A program made the position numbers and the translations under genes. A stretch of 64,000 bases of DNA from Pseudopedobacter sp965218985 (GTDB taxonomy: Bacteria; Bacteroidota; Bacteroidia; Sphingobacteriales; Sphingobacteriaceae), in contig CBDCMP010000007.1 in the NCBI GenBank assembly GCA_965218985.1, positions 248,001-312,000 of the forward strand, written 5' to 3'. Below the pieces are notes generated by a model. That model had not been told where the DNA came from, did not search any database, and saw only the letters and a list, made by a program, of their open reading frames with translations. Every line of letters starts with the position of its first letter. Position 1 is the first letter of the stretch. Positions 16,569 through 25,455 of the stretch are shown here, piece after piece.

Positions 16569-17465
16569 ATGAAAGCCACCACCCTACCCGGCCATAATAA
16601 CCCAATTTATACCGTGATTGCTCATCCAGATGAGGAATTGTTTTATACTGCCGGGAATGACAAAGGTGTTGTGGAATGGAATCTTGAAACCCAGGTTCAT
16701 CAGCGAATTTTCAACCAATTGAATCATACCGTTTATGCACTGGAGATCATACCCGATCTCAAATTATTGGTTGCTGGTTGCAATGATGGCAGCATTTGCT
16801 TTTTCGATTCCACCAACACCAGTTTGTTAAAAACCTTAAAAATCAGCTCTGCCGTTTTTCACCTCAAATATATTCCGGCTAAAAGTGAGCTGCTTGCCAG
16901 CACCGATAAAGGCGACATGTTGGTCATTGATCCTGAAAATTACGAAAAAGTCCATCAGTTTAGATCCGGTAATGAAAAAACCAGGTCATTTGCTCATCAT
17001 CAGCATTTGAACCTCCTAGCTACGGTCTCCAATGATGAAATGATCAGAATCTATGCTTTGGACGATTACACTTTGATTCATGAGTTCAGAGGTCATGACC
17101 AAGGAGTGGGTTCCGTGGCATTCTCCCCAGAAGGTGTTCATTTACTAACCGGAGGTCGTGATGCACATTTAAAAGTTTGGAACACTTCAGACTGGACTTG
17201 CCATAAAAGCTTTGCAGCACATCTTTTCGCTGTTTATCAAATTATTTTTCATCCCACTCTCCCATATTTTGCAACCGCAAGCAGGGACAAAAGCATCAAA
17301 ATCTGGCGGTCAGAAGATTTCTCCCTTTTCAGGAATCTCAGCATCGGTAAAGCCCGGGAAGGCCACCTGCTCTCCGTGAACGATATTTGCTGGAGTGCAG
17401 ATGGAAATCATCTGATTTCAGTGAGTGATGACAAAATGGTAAAAATTTGGGATTTTGATAGTTGA
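16569..17465 (+). CDS. WD40-repeat protein
   Basis: About 298 residues forming a beta-propeller of roughly seven WD40 blades. Recurrent motifs are L-P-G-H-N-N-P-I-Y at the start, F-R-G-H-D-Q-G-V-G-S-V-A-F-S-P-E-G, L-K-V-W-N, I-K-I-W-R and V-K-I-W-D at blade ends. No signal peptide, enzyme domain or membrane segment is present, so it is probably a cytoplasmic scaffold. The ATG at 16569 is preferred because the propeller starts right after it; a TTG at 16542 would add nine residues. Function unknown. It lies 70 nt after hisIE and may be cotranscribed. Confidence 0.85.
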   Translation: MKATTLPGHNNPIYTVIAHPDEELFYTAGNDKGVVEWNLETQVHQRIFNQLNHTVYALEIIPDLKLLVAGCNDGSICFFDSTNTSLLKTLKISSAVFHLKYIPAKSELLASTDKGDMLVIDPENYEKVHQFRSGNEKTRSFAHHQHLNLLATVSNDEMIRIYALDDYTLIHEFRGHDQGVGSVAFSPEGVHLLTGGRDAHLKVWNTSDWTCHKSFAAHLFAVYQIIFHPTLPYFATASRDKSIKIWRSEDFSLFRNLSIGKAREGHLLSVNDICWSADGNHLISVSDDKMVKIWDFDS

Positions 17466-17497
17466 TGGGGTATGTGAATCCTTCTATCTCCAATCTG

Positions 17498-18220
17498 TCA
17501 TCTTAAATTAAACAAATCATCCACCCCTAAAATTTTCTTACATAAAAAGCCTTCGGCATATTCAACCTGGATGGATTTACCAAACTCCCTGGCCCTGCCA
17601 ATAATCACTTCTAAAAAACCCGGATTGGAGATATAGGTCTGCGGATCAGAAATATCCACCCCCTCTACAAAAAATTGGGTTTTGTATGCCCTGATGGCCG
17701 CTAATTTATCCTCCATGAATGCTGATATATCCAAAACAATATCTGGTTTGAAGTAGTGATCCTGTATGAAATGGAGTAATAATTTTGGCCTCCAAGCGTC
17801 TTGATAATGACCCTCGACCTCTGTCACGATTTTAGTTAATCCTGATAAAAAGCAGGCATCATTCACCAGCTCAGAAGCTCTTCCGTGGTCAGGATGCCGA
17901 TCATGGTAAGCATTGGTAATGACGATCTCGGGCTGGTATTTCCTGATCACCTCTATCACCTTTTTCTGATGAATTTCATCATTCTGGAAAAAGCCATCTT
18001 TGAACCTCAAATTCTCCCGTGCATCCAATTTCAAAATTTTTGCTGCTTCGGCAGCTTCTTCATCTCTTGTTTCCGCATTTCCTCTTGTTCCCAATTCCCC
18101 TCGGGTTAAATCAACAATTCCTACTTTTTTTCCTACCCTTTTATATTTTAAAACAGTCCCTGAAACACCTAATTCAGCATCATCAGGATGAACTGCTACC
18201 ACTAATAAATCTAATTTCAT
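17498..18220 (-). CDS. bshB1: Bacillithiol biosynthesis deacetylase BshB1 (PIG-L/LmbE family)
   Basis: A zinc-dependent N-acetylglucosaminyl-malate deacetylase of 240 residues, the second step of bacillithiol synthesis. The zinc motif A-V-H-P-D-D-A-E-L-G is at residues ~8-17, and the third ligand His is in H-P-D-H-G-R-A-S-E-L. R-G-E-L-G-T-R-G-N-A-E-T-R is the substrate-binding stretch typical of BshB1. The final residues G-F-L-C-K-K are also typical. bshA and bshC are not in the window. It is next to a glutathione-peroxidase-type gene, consistent with thiol redox defence, though bacillithiol peroxidase activity is not shown. Confidence 0.9.
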   Translation of the reverse strand: MKLDLLVVAVHPDDAELGVSGTVLKYKRVGKKVGIVDLTRGELGTRGNAETRDEEAAEAAKILKLDARENLRFKDGFFQNDEIHQKKVIEVIRKYQPEIVITNAYHDRHPDHGRASELVNDACFLSGLTKIVTEVEGHYQDAWRPKLLLHFIQDHYFKPDIVLDISAFMEDKLAAIRAYKTQFFVEGVDISDPQTYISNPGFLEVIIGRAREFGKSIQVEYAEGFLCKKILGVDDLFNLR

Positions 18221-18314
18221 TTGTTGATTTTTATTGTTTTTTATTTGTCAGATGCCTGTTTCTCGGCAGGGAACCTTTGACCATAGAATAAACATACCCC
18301 TATTTGATGAATGT

Positions 18315-18845
18315 TTATTTAATCGCGTTGGCTTCATGAATTTTTTTGGTTGTACTTAACAGCTTTTGGATCTTCTTTTTCACTTTCACAGAATTTGGTT
18401 TGGTAAAAGGATAGAAATAGTCTACCACTTCACCCTTACTGTTAATGATGTATTTATGGAAATTCCATCTTGGAGCTGCATTCACGTACCCGTTGAGTTT
18501 CTTATCAGAAAGGAACTTATATAAAGGAGATGCATAAGCTCCCCTTACCCTGGTTTTCTTGAAAATAGTAAAATGTGTATGATAATTGATGGCACAAAAT
18601 TTCCCGATAGCTTCATCATTTAAAGGTTCCTGCTGCCCAAAATCATTGCTGGGGAAAGCCAGTATCTCAAATTTCTCTCCTTCAAACTCTTTCCTTAATT
18701 CTTCCAGCTGCTCTAACTGAGGGGTAAAGCCACACTCTGAGGCGGTGTTCACGATCATTAAAACTTTACCTTCGTAATCTTTCATACTCACTTCCTCACC
18801 TTTTGATGTTTCGGCGCTGAACTGGTAAATATTCTTCTCGTCCAT
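18315..18845 (-). CDS. Glutathione-peroxidase-family thiol peroxidase
   Basis: A 176-residue GPx-fold protein that reduces peroxides. The peroxidatic residue is Cys38 in N-T-A-S-E-C-G-F-T, not selenocysteine. The partner Gln is in F-P-S-N-D-F-G-Q-Q-E-P and the Trp-Asn in A-P-R-W-N-F-H-K-Y, completing the catalytic tetrad. Bacterial Cys-GPx enzymes mostly use thioredoxin. It lies 2 nt downstream of the DUF4294 gene and so is likely cotranscribed with it. Confidence 0.93.
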   Translation of the reverse strand: MDEKNIYQFSAETSKGEEVSMKDYEGKVLMIVNTASECGFTPQLEQLEELRKEFEGEKFEILAFPSNDFGQQEPLNDEAIGKFCAINYHTHFTIFKKTRVRGAYASPLYKFLSDKKLNGYVNAAPRWNFHKYIINSKGEVVDYFYPFTKPNSVKVKKKIQKLLSTTKKIHEANAIK

Positions 18846-18847
18846 TT

Positions 18848-19450
18848 TTATTGGTAACTATAATAACCCGCAGCATGAATGATAGATTCAATGTCTCTGT
18901 CCTCATCGGGGTCATATCCGTTTTTGAGATCATGACCAAAAATCTTTGCTACAGACTGCATCACGAAAGCCGAAACCCCGCCTTTCAAGTCTTTAACCAA
19001 ATCAAAGCTGCTATTTCCCGTCTCTCTGTCAACTAATTTTATTAAAATCTCCCCCTGGGAGATCGTCATATCCTTGATCTTTGCATTGAATAGATCTTTG
19101 ATCTCCTTCTCACAACCCTTTACCAATGCCTTTTGTTTTCTTTTATCGTTGGTTTGCGCCAGATCCCGCTCTAACTGACGATATCGTTGTCCGGCGAAAC
19201 GAGCGTAGGGCAACACCTTAAGTACATTATACCTCAACCTCCGGTATTTGTCAAAATCCTCCTGGGATTTAAAGGTCCTTCTATCCATCACGGTTACTTC
19301 ATTCAACACAATCCACGGCACTAATTCACCATTCAGGTTGATGGTGGCCACCTTAATCGTATCATTCGTTCCAGCTCTCACATAAGATTCCTGAGCCTTT
19401 ACCAAGCCTCCTAAAAGGATCATCGCAGAGAAAAGAAATAGCGCTTTCAT
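18848..19450 (-). CDS. DUF4294 secreted protein
   Basis: A 200-residue protein of a family restricted mainly to Bacteroidota and of unknown function. A signal peptide (residues ~1-19, ending V-K-A-Q) predicts export. The mature part has a short beta region with G-E-L-V-P-W-I-V-L-N-E-V and then long charged helices (R-R-T-F-K-S-Q-E-D to the A-Q-T-N-D-K-R-K-Q region). The C-terminus has L-V-D-R-E-T-G and V-A-K-I-F-G-H-D-L-K. It is the first gene of a two-gene unit with the peroxidase. Confidence 0.8.
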   Translation of the reverse strand: MKALFLFSAMILLGGLVKAQESYVRAGTNDTIKVATINLNGELVPWIVLNEVTVMDRRTFKSQEDFDKYRRLRYNVLKVLPYARFAGQRYRQLERDLAQTNDKRKQKALVKGCEKEIKDLFNAKIKDMTISQGEILIKLVDRETGNSSFDLVKDLKGGVSAFVMQSVAKIFGHDLKNGYDPDEDRDIESIIHAAGYYSYQ

Positions 19451-19556
19451 GTTATATTTTAATATACGAATTTATTGCATATTAATTACTTAAAAAAATA
19501 ATAAGTAACCCTAAATTCGTTATTTTAATGGCTAAAGTTTAGAAGAGGGATTTTTG

Positions 19557-21788
19557 ATGAAAGATTATGTCATAGATTTAGAGGCTGAGAAATCAGAGAT
19601 CTTGAAAAGGTATCGTGCTTTATTGAAGGCTTGTAAATCAACACTGAAAAAAGGAGACAAAAAAATGATTCGCGTCGCTTTCAATATGGCTGTGGAGAGT
19701 CATAAAGATATGCGCCGTAAATCAGGTGAGCCTTATATCTATCATCCCATCGCAGTTGCACAGATAGCTGCAGAGGAGATTGGCCTCGGAACCACTTCCA
19801 TTGTGTGCGCTTTATTGCATGATGTGGTGGAGGATACGGATATCACCCTGGAGGATATTGAAAGAGAGTTTGGGAAAAAGGTGGCCAAAATCATTGATGG
19901 CCTCACTAAAATATCAGGTGTTTTTGATGCCAACAGCTCCATGCAGGCAGAAAATTTCAGGAAGATGTTGCTCACACTCGCAGACGATGTGCGGGTAATA
20001 TTGATCAAACTATCTGACAGGCTCCACAACATGAGGACCATGGAGTTCATGCCAAGAGATAAACAACTGAAAATATGTTCTGAAACTGTTTATCTGTATG
20101 CCCCATTGGCCCACCGTTTAGGCTTATATACCATAAAATCTGAACTCGAGGATCTTTCCATGAAATACATGGAACCTGAGACTTATAAATTCATTGCCAC
20201 CCGGTTGAATGAGAAAAAAGCAGAAAGAGAGCATTTCATCAAGGAATTCATCGGTCCCATCAATAGGATTTTAAAGGAGCAGGATTTAGAAGCCAACGTG
20301 GTTGGGAGGCCTAAATCCATCCATTCCATCTGGACCAAGATGAAAAAAAAGGGGATTCCTTTTGAGGAGGTTTACGATCTTTTCGCTATCCGGATCATTT
20401 TAGACAGTAAGCCCGATCAGGAGAAATCAGATTCATGGAAAGCTTATTCCATCGTCACCGATTTGTATCGTCCTAATCCTGACAGATTAAGAGATTGGAT
20501 TTCATCGCCCAAGGCAAATGGTTATGAATCTTTACACACCACGGTGATGGGCCCTAAAGGACAATGGGTGGAGGTGCAGATAAGGACCCAAAGGATGAAC
20601 GAAATCGCAGAGAAAGGTTTTGCTGCCCACTGGAAATACAAGGAATCATCCACTGATAGCGGATTAGATCAATGGGTGCATAAAGTCAGAGAGTTGCTCA
20701 ATAACCCAGAGGCTAATGCTCTTGATTTTCTGGATGATTTTAAAATGAATCTCTTCTCTGATGAGATCTTCATCTTCACGCCTAAAGGAGACTTGATTCA
20801 ATTACCCATTGATGCCACGGCATTGGATTTCGCCTTCGAGATCCACTCTGATGTGGGAGCAAAATGCATTGGTGCCAAAGTGAATCATAAATTGGTTCCG
20901 CTATCCTATAAATTACAAAATGGCGACCAGGTGGAGGTCATCACTTCTAACAAACAGGCTCCGAAAGAGGATTGGCTGAATTTTGTGGTCACTGCTAAAG
21001 CGAAAGCTAAAATAAAATCCTCTTTAAAAGAGGAGAAAAGAAAGATAGCCGAGGACGGAAAAGAGATTTTAGAACGAAAACTTAAATCTCTGAAGATTAC
21101 TTATAATTCTGATAACATCTATAAGCTGAGTTATTTTTTCAAGCTTCCATCCACACAAGATCTGTTTTATAATGTTGCCAAAGGTTTGATAGATCTGAAA
21201 GATCTGAAAGAATTCGCAGCTTCAGAGAAGATAATCGAGCAAAAACCGCCTCAGGAGAATGACACCGAGCAGATTCAAAAGCTGATTAGACAGGTCAATA
21301 CGAAAGATAGTGATATTCTTTTAATTGGTGAGGATTTGCAAAAGATTGATTACAAGCTGTCCAACTGCTGTAATCCTATTCCCGGAGATGACGTTTTCGG
21401 TTTTGTCACGGTTTCTGATGGGATCAAAATCCATAGAACCAATTGCCCGAATGCCACCAAACTCATGTCGAGCTTTGGCTATAGGATCGTGAAGGCTAAA
21501 TGGACCAGTCAAAAACAATTGGCATTTTTGACAGGTTTAAAAATCACCGGGATTGACGAAGTTGGTTTGATAAACAATTTAACGCAAGTCATCTCCAACG
21601 ATTTCAAGGTAAATATGCGATCCATCACGGTGGATAGTGATCAGGGTATCTTCAACGGCACCATCATGATTTATGTGAACGACACGCAACATCTGGAAAA
21701 TCTCATTGCGAAGATCAGGGAAGTGAAAGGGATAACCGACGTGACCAGGTTTGATTCAGAGACTGAAACTCCTATTTTAAAAAACTAA
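19557..21788 (+). CDS. Bifunctional (p)ppGpp synthetase/hydrolase, RelA/SpoT family
   Basis: A stringent-response enzyme of about 743 residues. Order of domains: HD hydrolase (Y-H-P-I-A-V-A-Q-I, L-L-H-D-V-V-E-D-T at ~85-91), synthetase (Y-D-L-F-A-I-R-I-I, G-Y-E-S-L-H-T-T, E-V-Q-I-R-T), TGS domain (~390-455), then the ZBD/CC region with N-C-C-N-P-I-P-G-D-D and a C-terminal ACT domain. Both catalytic halves keep their motifs, so it can both make and destroy ppGpp. ATG 19557 is chosen over the TTG one codon upstream; GAGGG lies before it. Confidence 0.96.
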   Translation: MKDYVIDLEAEKSEILKRYRALLKACKSTLKKGDKKMIRVAFNMAVESHKDMRRKSGEPYIYHPIAVAQIAAEEIGLGTTSIVCALLHDVVEDTDITLEDIEREFGKKVAKIIDGLTKISGVFDANSSMQAENFRKMLLTLADDVRVILIKLSDRLHNMRTMEFMPRDKQLKICSETVYLYAPLAHRLGLYTIKSELEDLSMKYMEPETYKFIATRLNEKKAEREHFIKEFIGPINRILKEQDLEANVVGRPKSIHSIWTKMKKKGIPFEEVYDLFAIRIILDSKPDQEKSDSWKAYSIVTDLYRPNPDRLRDWISSPKANGYESLHTTVMGPKGQWVEVQIRTQRMNEIAEKGFAAHWKYKESSTDSGLDQWVHKVRELLNNPEANALDFLDDFKMNLFSDEIFIFTPKGDLIQLPIDATALDFAFEIHSDVGAKCIGAKVNHKLVPLSYKLQNGDQVEVITSNKQAPKEDWLNFVVTAKAKAKIKSSLKEEKRKIAEDGKEILERKLKSLKITYNSDNIYKLSYFFKLPSTQDLFYNVAKGLIDLKDLKEFAASEKIIEQKPPQENDTEQIQKLIRQVNTKDSDILLIGEDLQKIDYKLSNCCNPIPGDDVFGFVTVSDGIKIHRTNCPNATKLMSSFGYRIVKAKWTSQKQLAFLTGLKITGIDEVGLINNLTQVISNDFKVNMRSITVDSDQGIFNGTIMIYVNDTQHLENLIAKIREVKGITDVTRFDSETETPILKN

Positions 21789-21842
21789 AAAACGTTTAGC
21801 GTTGTGCTGAATTTTGATAACTTTGAACGATTATAAATCAAT

Positions 21843-22322
21843 ATGGGCGTACAAGAAACCATTGAAATGGTGAAAAAGATTTTCGAGACCTATCTCGAAA
21901 ATAAAAACCTCAGAAAAACTCCTGAACGTTTCGCTATACTCGAAGAAATTTATTCCAGAACTGATCATTTTGATGTGGAGTCTCTTTACATCCATATGAA
22001 GAATAAAAAATATCGGGTGAGCAGGGCCACGGTGTACAACACTTTAGAGCTGCTGCTGTCTTGCGATCTGGTAACCAAGCACCAGTTCGGAAAGAATATG
22101 GCCCAGTTCGAGAAATCTTACGGTTTTAAACAACATGACCATATCATCTGCCTGGATTGCGGTAAGGTGGTGGAGTTCTGTGATCCAAGAGTGCAACAAA
22201 TCCAAAGCATGATGGGCGATTTGTTGAAATTCAACATCCAACACCATTCTTTAAATCTATATGGAAACTGTACCCGTTTGCAAAACAACGGCATGTGCGA
22301 AGTTCAAGAACATAAAAATTAA
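21843..22322 (+). CDS. Fur-family transcriptional regulator
   Basis: A 159-residue metal-dependent repressor. The N-terminal winged helix (residues ~15-85) has the recognition segment Y-R-V-S-R-A-T-V-Y-N-T-L-E-L-L. The metal-sensing part has K-Q-H-D-H-I-I-C-L-D-C-G-K and H-H-S-L-N-L-Y-G, and the C-terminal G-N-C-T-R-L-Q-N-N-G-M-C pairs with C-L-D-C as a structural zinc site. The subtype (Fur, Zur or PerR) cannot be fixed from the sequence alone. It sits between the RelA/SpoT gene and purA with short gaps (54 and 34 nt). Confidence 0.92.
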   Translation: MGVQETIEMVKKIFETYLENKNLRKTPERFAILEEIYSRTDHFDVESLYIHMKNKKYRVSRATVYNTLELLLSCDLVTKHQFGKNMAQFEKSYGFKQHDHIICLDCGKVVEFCDPRVQQIQSMMGDLLKFNIQHHSLNLYGNCTRLQNNGMCEVQEHKN

Positions 22323-22356
22323 TTAATCTTATCATATAATACTGACCAAAATTTAA

Positions 22357-23631
22357 ATGGCTGTTGATGTTTTATTAGGCCTCCAATGGGGCGACGAAGG
22401 AAAAGGAAAAATTGTTGATGTTTTAGCTCCAAATTATGATTTAATAGCCCGTTTCCAAGGTGGGCCAAATGCCGGACATACTTTAGAGTTTGATGGAAAG
22501 AAATTTGTTTTAAACACCATCCCGTCAGGTATTTTTGAAAGCCACACCATGAACCTGATTGGTAACGGCGTGGTGATAGATCCCATCATCCTCAAAAAAG
22601 AGATGGATAAGTTGAAAGAAGCTGGCCATGATTTGTTGGTCCAAAAAAACCTGATGATCGCCCGTAAGGCACATTTGATTCTGCCTACGCACCAACTGCT
22701 GGACGCTTCTTCAGAAAAGAAGATGGGCAACGATAAAATCGGTTCCACCCTAAAAGGGATTGGCCCAACTTACATGGATAAAACCGGCAGAAACGGCTTA
22801 AGAGTAGGTGACATCAACCTCCCTGATTTTAAAGAGAAATACAAAAAGTTGGTGGAGAAACACCTTTCCATTTTAGAGAATTATGGCGAAGTGGAAGATT
22901 TCTCCGAAAAAGAAGCCGCTTTCTTTGACGCATTGGAATTATTAAAAAAGCTCCCTCATGTAGATAGCGAGCACCTGGTGGCTCGATACCTGAAAGAAGG
23001 CAAAACGGTTTTAGCTGAAGGTGCGCAGGGCACTATGCTGGATATTGATTTTGGTTCTTATCCTTTTGTCACTTCATCCAACACCACCGCCGCAGGAGCA
23101 TGTACAGGTTTGGGCATCGCTCCCAATAAAATTGGTGAAGTAGTGGGGATATTTAAAGCTTATTGTACAAGAGTTGGTAGCGGTCCCTTCCCTACTGAAT
23201 TAGACAACGAAATAGGCGAGAAGTTAAGGAAAATCGGTCATGAATTCGGCGCTACCACAGGTCGCCCACGCAGAACCGGATGGATTGATTTACCAGCACT
23301 AAAATATGCCATCATGCTGAACGGCGTCACGCAATTGGTGATGACCAAAGCCGATGTGTTGAGCGGATTTGATAAAATTTACGCTTGTACACATTACAAC
23401 TATAATGGCGAGAAGATAGATTATATGCCTTATGACATCTGCACCATTCAGCCGGAACCAATTTACGAGGAGATTGACGGCTGGAACGAAGATTTAACCG
23501 GCATCCGGGAAGTGAGCCAGATACCTGCCAAATTGCAAAGCTACATTGATTATTTGGAGAAACATTTGGAAGTCCCTGTGAAGTACTTATCAGTGGGACC
23601 AGACAGGTTACAGACTTTGATTTTAAACTAG
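22357..23631 (+). CDS. purA: Adenylosuccinate synthetase
   Basis: Joins IMP and aspartate using GTP, the first committed step to AMP. 424 residues, the normal length. G-L-Q-W-G-D-E-G-K-G-K is the GTP-binding loop with the catalytic Asp, and G-P-N-A-G-H-T carries the catalytic His. G-S-T-L-K-G-I-G-P-T-Y and G-A-Q-G-T-M-L-D-I-D-F-G are the IMP-contact segments; T-G-R-P-R-R-T-G-W-I-D binds aspartate and GTP. It is the last gene of the run from the RelA/SpoT gene. Confidence 0.97.
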   Translation: MAVDVLLGLQWGDEGKGKIVDVLAPNYDLIARFQGGPNAGHTLEFDGKKFVLNTIPSGIFESHTMNLIGNGVVIDPIILKKEMDKLKEAGHDLLVQKNLMIARKAHLILPTHQLLDASSEKKMGNDKIGSTLKGIGPTYMDKTGRNGLRVGDINLPDFKEKYKKLVEKHLSILENYGEVEDFSEKEAAFFDALELLKKLPHVDSEHLVARYLKEGKTVLAEGAQGTMLDIDFGSYPFVTSSNTTAAGACTGLGIAPNKIGEVVGIFKAYCTRVGSGPFPTELDNEIGEKLRKIGHEFGATTGRPRRTGWIDLPALKYAIMLNGVTQLVMTKADVLSGFDKIYACTHYNYNGEKIDYMPYDICTIQPEPIYEEIDGWNEDLTGIREVSQIPAKLQSYIDYLEKHLEVPVKYLSVGPDRLQTLILN

Positions 23632-24010
23632 ATCGATAAAAATCACCCTTAAGGAACAGTGCCCTCAAAAGAGTTGCAGCTTCTTTTGTAAATTAAAATA
23701 CAAATTTTATTAAAGCTGACATCCCTTTGCATTACCTCAAACTTTAGAGAGAACTGTTTGATCTAATTCCTTAATTTTCATTAGCATACAATTGTTTTTT
23801 AGGCTATGCAAATCCTGTCGGCAGGCAAGCTTGCATAAGCTTTGTTCATTTTATTCATTGCGGTTGGTAAGGGATAAGCTCAGGCAGGTTTCATTAGCAC
23901 GGTCATATAAACCATTTTGCTAGACTCTAAAAGCTGATGTACTTTACCGGATACCTCCTATAAATCCAATTATAACTGTCTATAAAAATCATTTATGCTT
24001 TTTTAAAAAC
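23632..24010. other. Gene-free stretch after purA with a possible terminator
   Basis: A short hairpin CAAAAGA (23666-23672) / TCTTTTG (23682-23688), with a T-rich right arm, could end the purA transcript. The remainder up to the operator at 24011 shows no convincing frame, RNA or repeat. Confidence 0.35.
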
Positions 24011-24038
24011 TATTTTAGTTGTACATACAACTAAAATA
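24011..24038. promoter_or_regulatory. MarR-type operator O1, perfect 28-bp palindrome
   Basis: Two perfect 13-bp arms around a CA centre; the core is TAGTTGTACATACAACTA. The palindrome overlaps the -33 TTG of the promoter at 24019-24048, so a bound repressor would block polymerase. Related sites lie at 24119-24136, 24862-24879 and 25366-25383. Confidence 0.75.
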
Positions 24039-24048
24039 ACTATATTTG
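24019..24048 (+). promoter_or_regulatory. Promoter of the DUF2652 gene
   Basis: TTG (24019-24021), 19 nt, TATATTTG (24041-24048): a perfect Bacteroidota promoter embedded in operator O1. The leader of about 100 nt contains a perfect 8-bp hairpin TGAAATTC-AATAG-GAATTTCA (24061-24081). Confidence 0.75.
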
Positions 24049-24118
24049 ATAAAACAACCATGAAATTCAATAGGAATTTCATTTTAATGTGTTAATTAAT
24101 AGAAACAGCTATTTAAAT

Positions 24119-24136
24119 TAATAGTTGTATATATAA
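24119..24136. promoter_or_regulatory. MarR-type operator O2 (degenerate)
   Basis: ATAGTTGTATATATAACA, one arm matching the TAGTTGTA half-site and the other partly. It lies 20 nt upstream of the DUF2652 gene start. Confidence 0.5.
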
Positions 24137-24155
24137 CAAAAATATAATCTTAAAT

Positions 24156-24803
24156 ATGCTCCACATGAAAACAGCATTCAAGAAAAACAGGGAGATGATT
24201 AAACCTTCATCTTTTGATTCCAATAAACTATTCAGAGGGACAATTTTAATCCCTGACATCAGCGGATTTACCAAATTTGTGAATACAACAGATTTTTACA
24301 CAGGAAGAACAATCATCATAAAGCTCTTGGAAACACTTCTGAATAGCAATATTCTTGATCTTCAGGCTTCTGAAATTGAGGGAGATGCCATTCTTTTCTA
24401 CAAAAAGGGAAGAATATCTCCTCCATTACTCGAAAAACAATTCAATCACATGTTTCAAAAGTTTGGAGAGCAATTAGAGTTGCTCCAAATCACGACGGGT
24501 CACCACATTAACATGTCACTAAAATTAATTGCCCATTATGGGGAGTTGTCTGAATTCAAAGTGGGAAAGTTCGAAAAATTATATGGCAAAGCGGTCATAG
24601 AGGCGCACCGCCTGCTTAAAAATTCTGTAGAAAGCGATTCCTATATCCTTCTCACCGATGCCCTCTTAGCCTCCAAGACAGAAACACCATCCCAAAAATC
24701 TTGCTCTTACCAAGGAAGTAAACTGTTTGAAACTTATACAGACCTCAGGAAAATCAACTATACCTATTTTAATTATGAGGAGCCACTATATCGCCTGAAA
24801 TGA
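24156..24803 (+). CDS. DUF2652 protein, class III nucleotidyl-cyclase-like
   Basis: A 215-residue protein resembling the catalytic domain of class III adenylate/guanylate cyclases. I-L-I-P-D-I-S-G-F-T-K-F (residues ~30-41) matches the first metal-Asp motif and E-I-E-G-D-A-I-L-F-Y the second. Both metal aspartates are kept, but family members have no proven cyclase activity. No membrane or sensor domain is fused. It heads a cluster with a MarR regulator and shares operator sites with it, so its level is probably controlled by that repressor. A second ATG at 24165 is possible. Confidence 0.75.
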   Translation: MLHMKTAFKKNREMIKPSSFDSNKLFRGTILIPDISGFTKFVNTTDFYTGRTIIIKLLETLLNSNILDLQASEIEGDAILFYKKGRISPPLLEKQFNHMFQKFGEQLELLQITTGHHINMSLKLIAHYGELSEFKVGKFEKLYGKAVIEAHRLLKNSVESDSYILLTDALLASKTETPSQKSCSYQGSKLFETYTDLRKINYTYFNYEEPLYRLK

Positions 24804-24861
24804 GCGATCAATGTCATAACATTCAAATAAGAATGAGAATTAATACAAAAGTTTATTAATT

Positions 24862-24894
24862 TAGTTGTATATATAACTATTATATTTATCTTTG
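24862..24894 (+). promoter_or_regulatory. Operator O3 and promoter of the marR gene
   Basis: Operator TAGTTGTATATATAACTA (24862-24879). Inside it, TTG at 24865-24867 is followed after exactly 19 nt by TATCTTTG (24887-24894), a full TTG-N19-TAnnTTTG promoter. The arrangement copies that at 24011-24048 and implies autoregulation. The -7 box ends 4 nt before the ATG, so the message should be leaderless. Confidence 0.75.
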
Positions 24895-24898
24895 AGAT

Positions 24899-25351
24899 AT
24901 GAAAACAATAGAAGATGAGCTCAAACATCCCAAATTTTCTCATGAAACAGTGAGGGCTAATATCAATATCCTGTACACTGCCAATTGGCTGTATAACAAA
25001 GGCAACCAAAACCTCAAGCCATTTAGGCTTACCATGGAACAATTCAATGTGTTGAAAATACTCTCTTACGACCATCCGAAAAGTCTTAGACAAAAGGACA
25101 TATTGGAACGTATGATATCCCCCAGCTCTAACCTGACTTTGATCGTAAAGAAATTAATCAAAAAAGAATTAATTGATCTTAACAAGTCGGATATAGACAA
25201 AAGGCAATATGATATCAATCTGTCTGATAAAGGGATGGACCTGGTTAAAAAGATCAATCAAGCCATAAGTGAAAATCAAAGTGATCATAGTAGCCTTTCC
25301 GAATCAGAAGCATTTCATCTTAACGCATTATTAGATAAGATAAGAATGTAA
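24899..25351 (+). CDS. MarR-family transcriptional regulator
   Basis: A 150-residue winged-helix protein. The DNA-binding part covers residues ~45-110: F-N-V-L-K-I-L-S-Y-D-H, then R-Q-K-D-I-L-E-R-M and S-S-N-L-T-L-I-V-K-K-L as the recognition helix, and a wing with D-K-R-Q-Y-D-I. Flanking helices form the dimer interface. Palindromic TAGTTGTA sites lie in front of this gene and its neighbours, so it probably represses the whole cluster and releases it when a small ligand binds. The ligand is unknown. Confidence 0.9.
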   Translation: MKTIEDELKHPKFSHETVRANINILYTANWLYNKGNQNLKPFRLTMEQFNVLKILSYDHPKSLRQKDILERMISPSSNLTLIVKKLIKKELIDLNKSDIDKRQYDINLSDKGMDLVKKINQAISENQSDHSSLSESEAFHLNALLDKIRM

Positions 25352-25365
25352 AAAATTTAAAAATA

Positions 25366-25383
25366 TAGTTGTACATACAGTTA
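25366..25383. promoter_or_regulatory. MarR-type operator O4
   Basis: TAGTTGTACATACAGTTA, with the left arm and centre identical to O1 and the right arm partly changed. It lies in the 104-bp gap ahead of the membrane-protein gene. No -7 box was found at 19-nt spacing; TATTATTG at 25396-25403 is a weak candidate. Confidence 0.55.
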
Positions 25384-25455
25384 TATGTATATCACTATTA
25401 TTGGAAACAAAACAAATCCCTCAATAATCAAAACTGATAAACAAAATTTGTAAAC

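Noticed and set aside
24060..24095. 11-codon leader peptide before the DUF2652 gene
   Set aside because: No residue bias and no terminator; the region is better explained as an 8-bp hairpin in the 5' leader.
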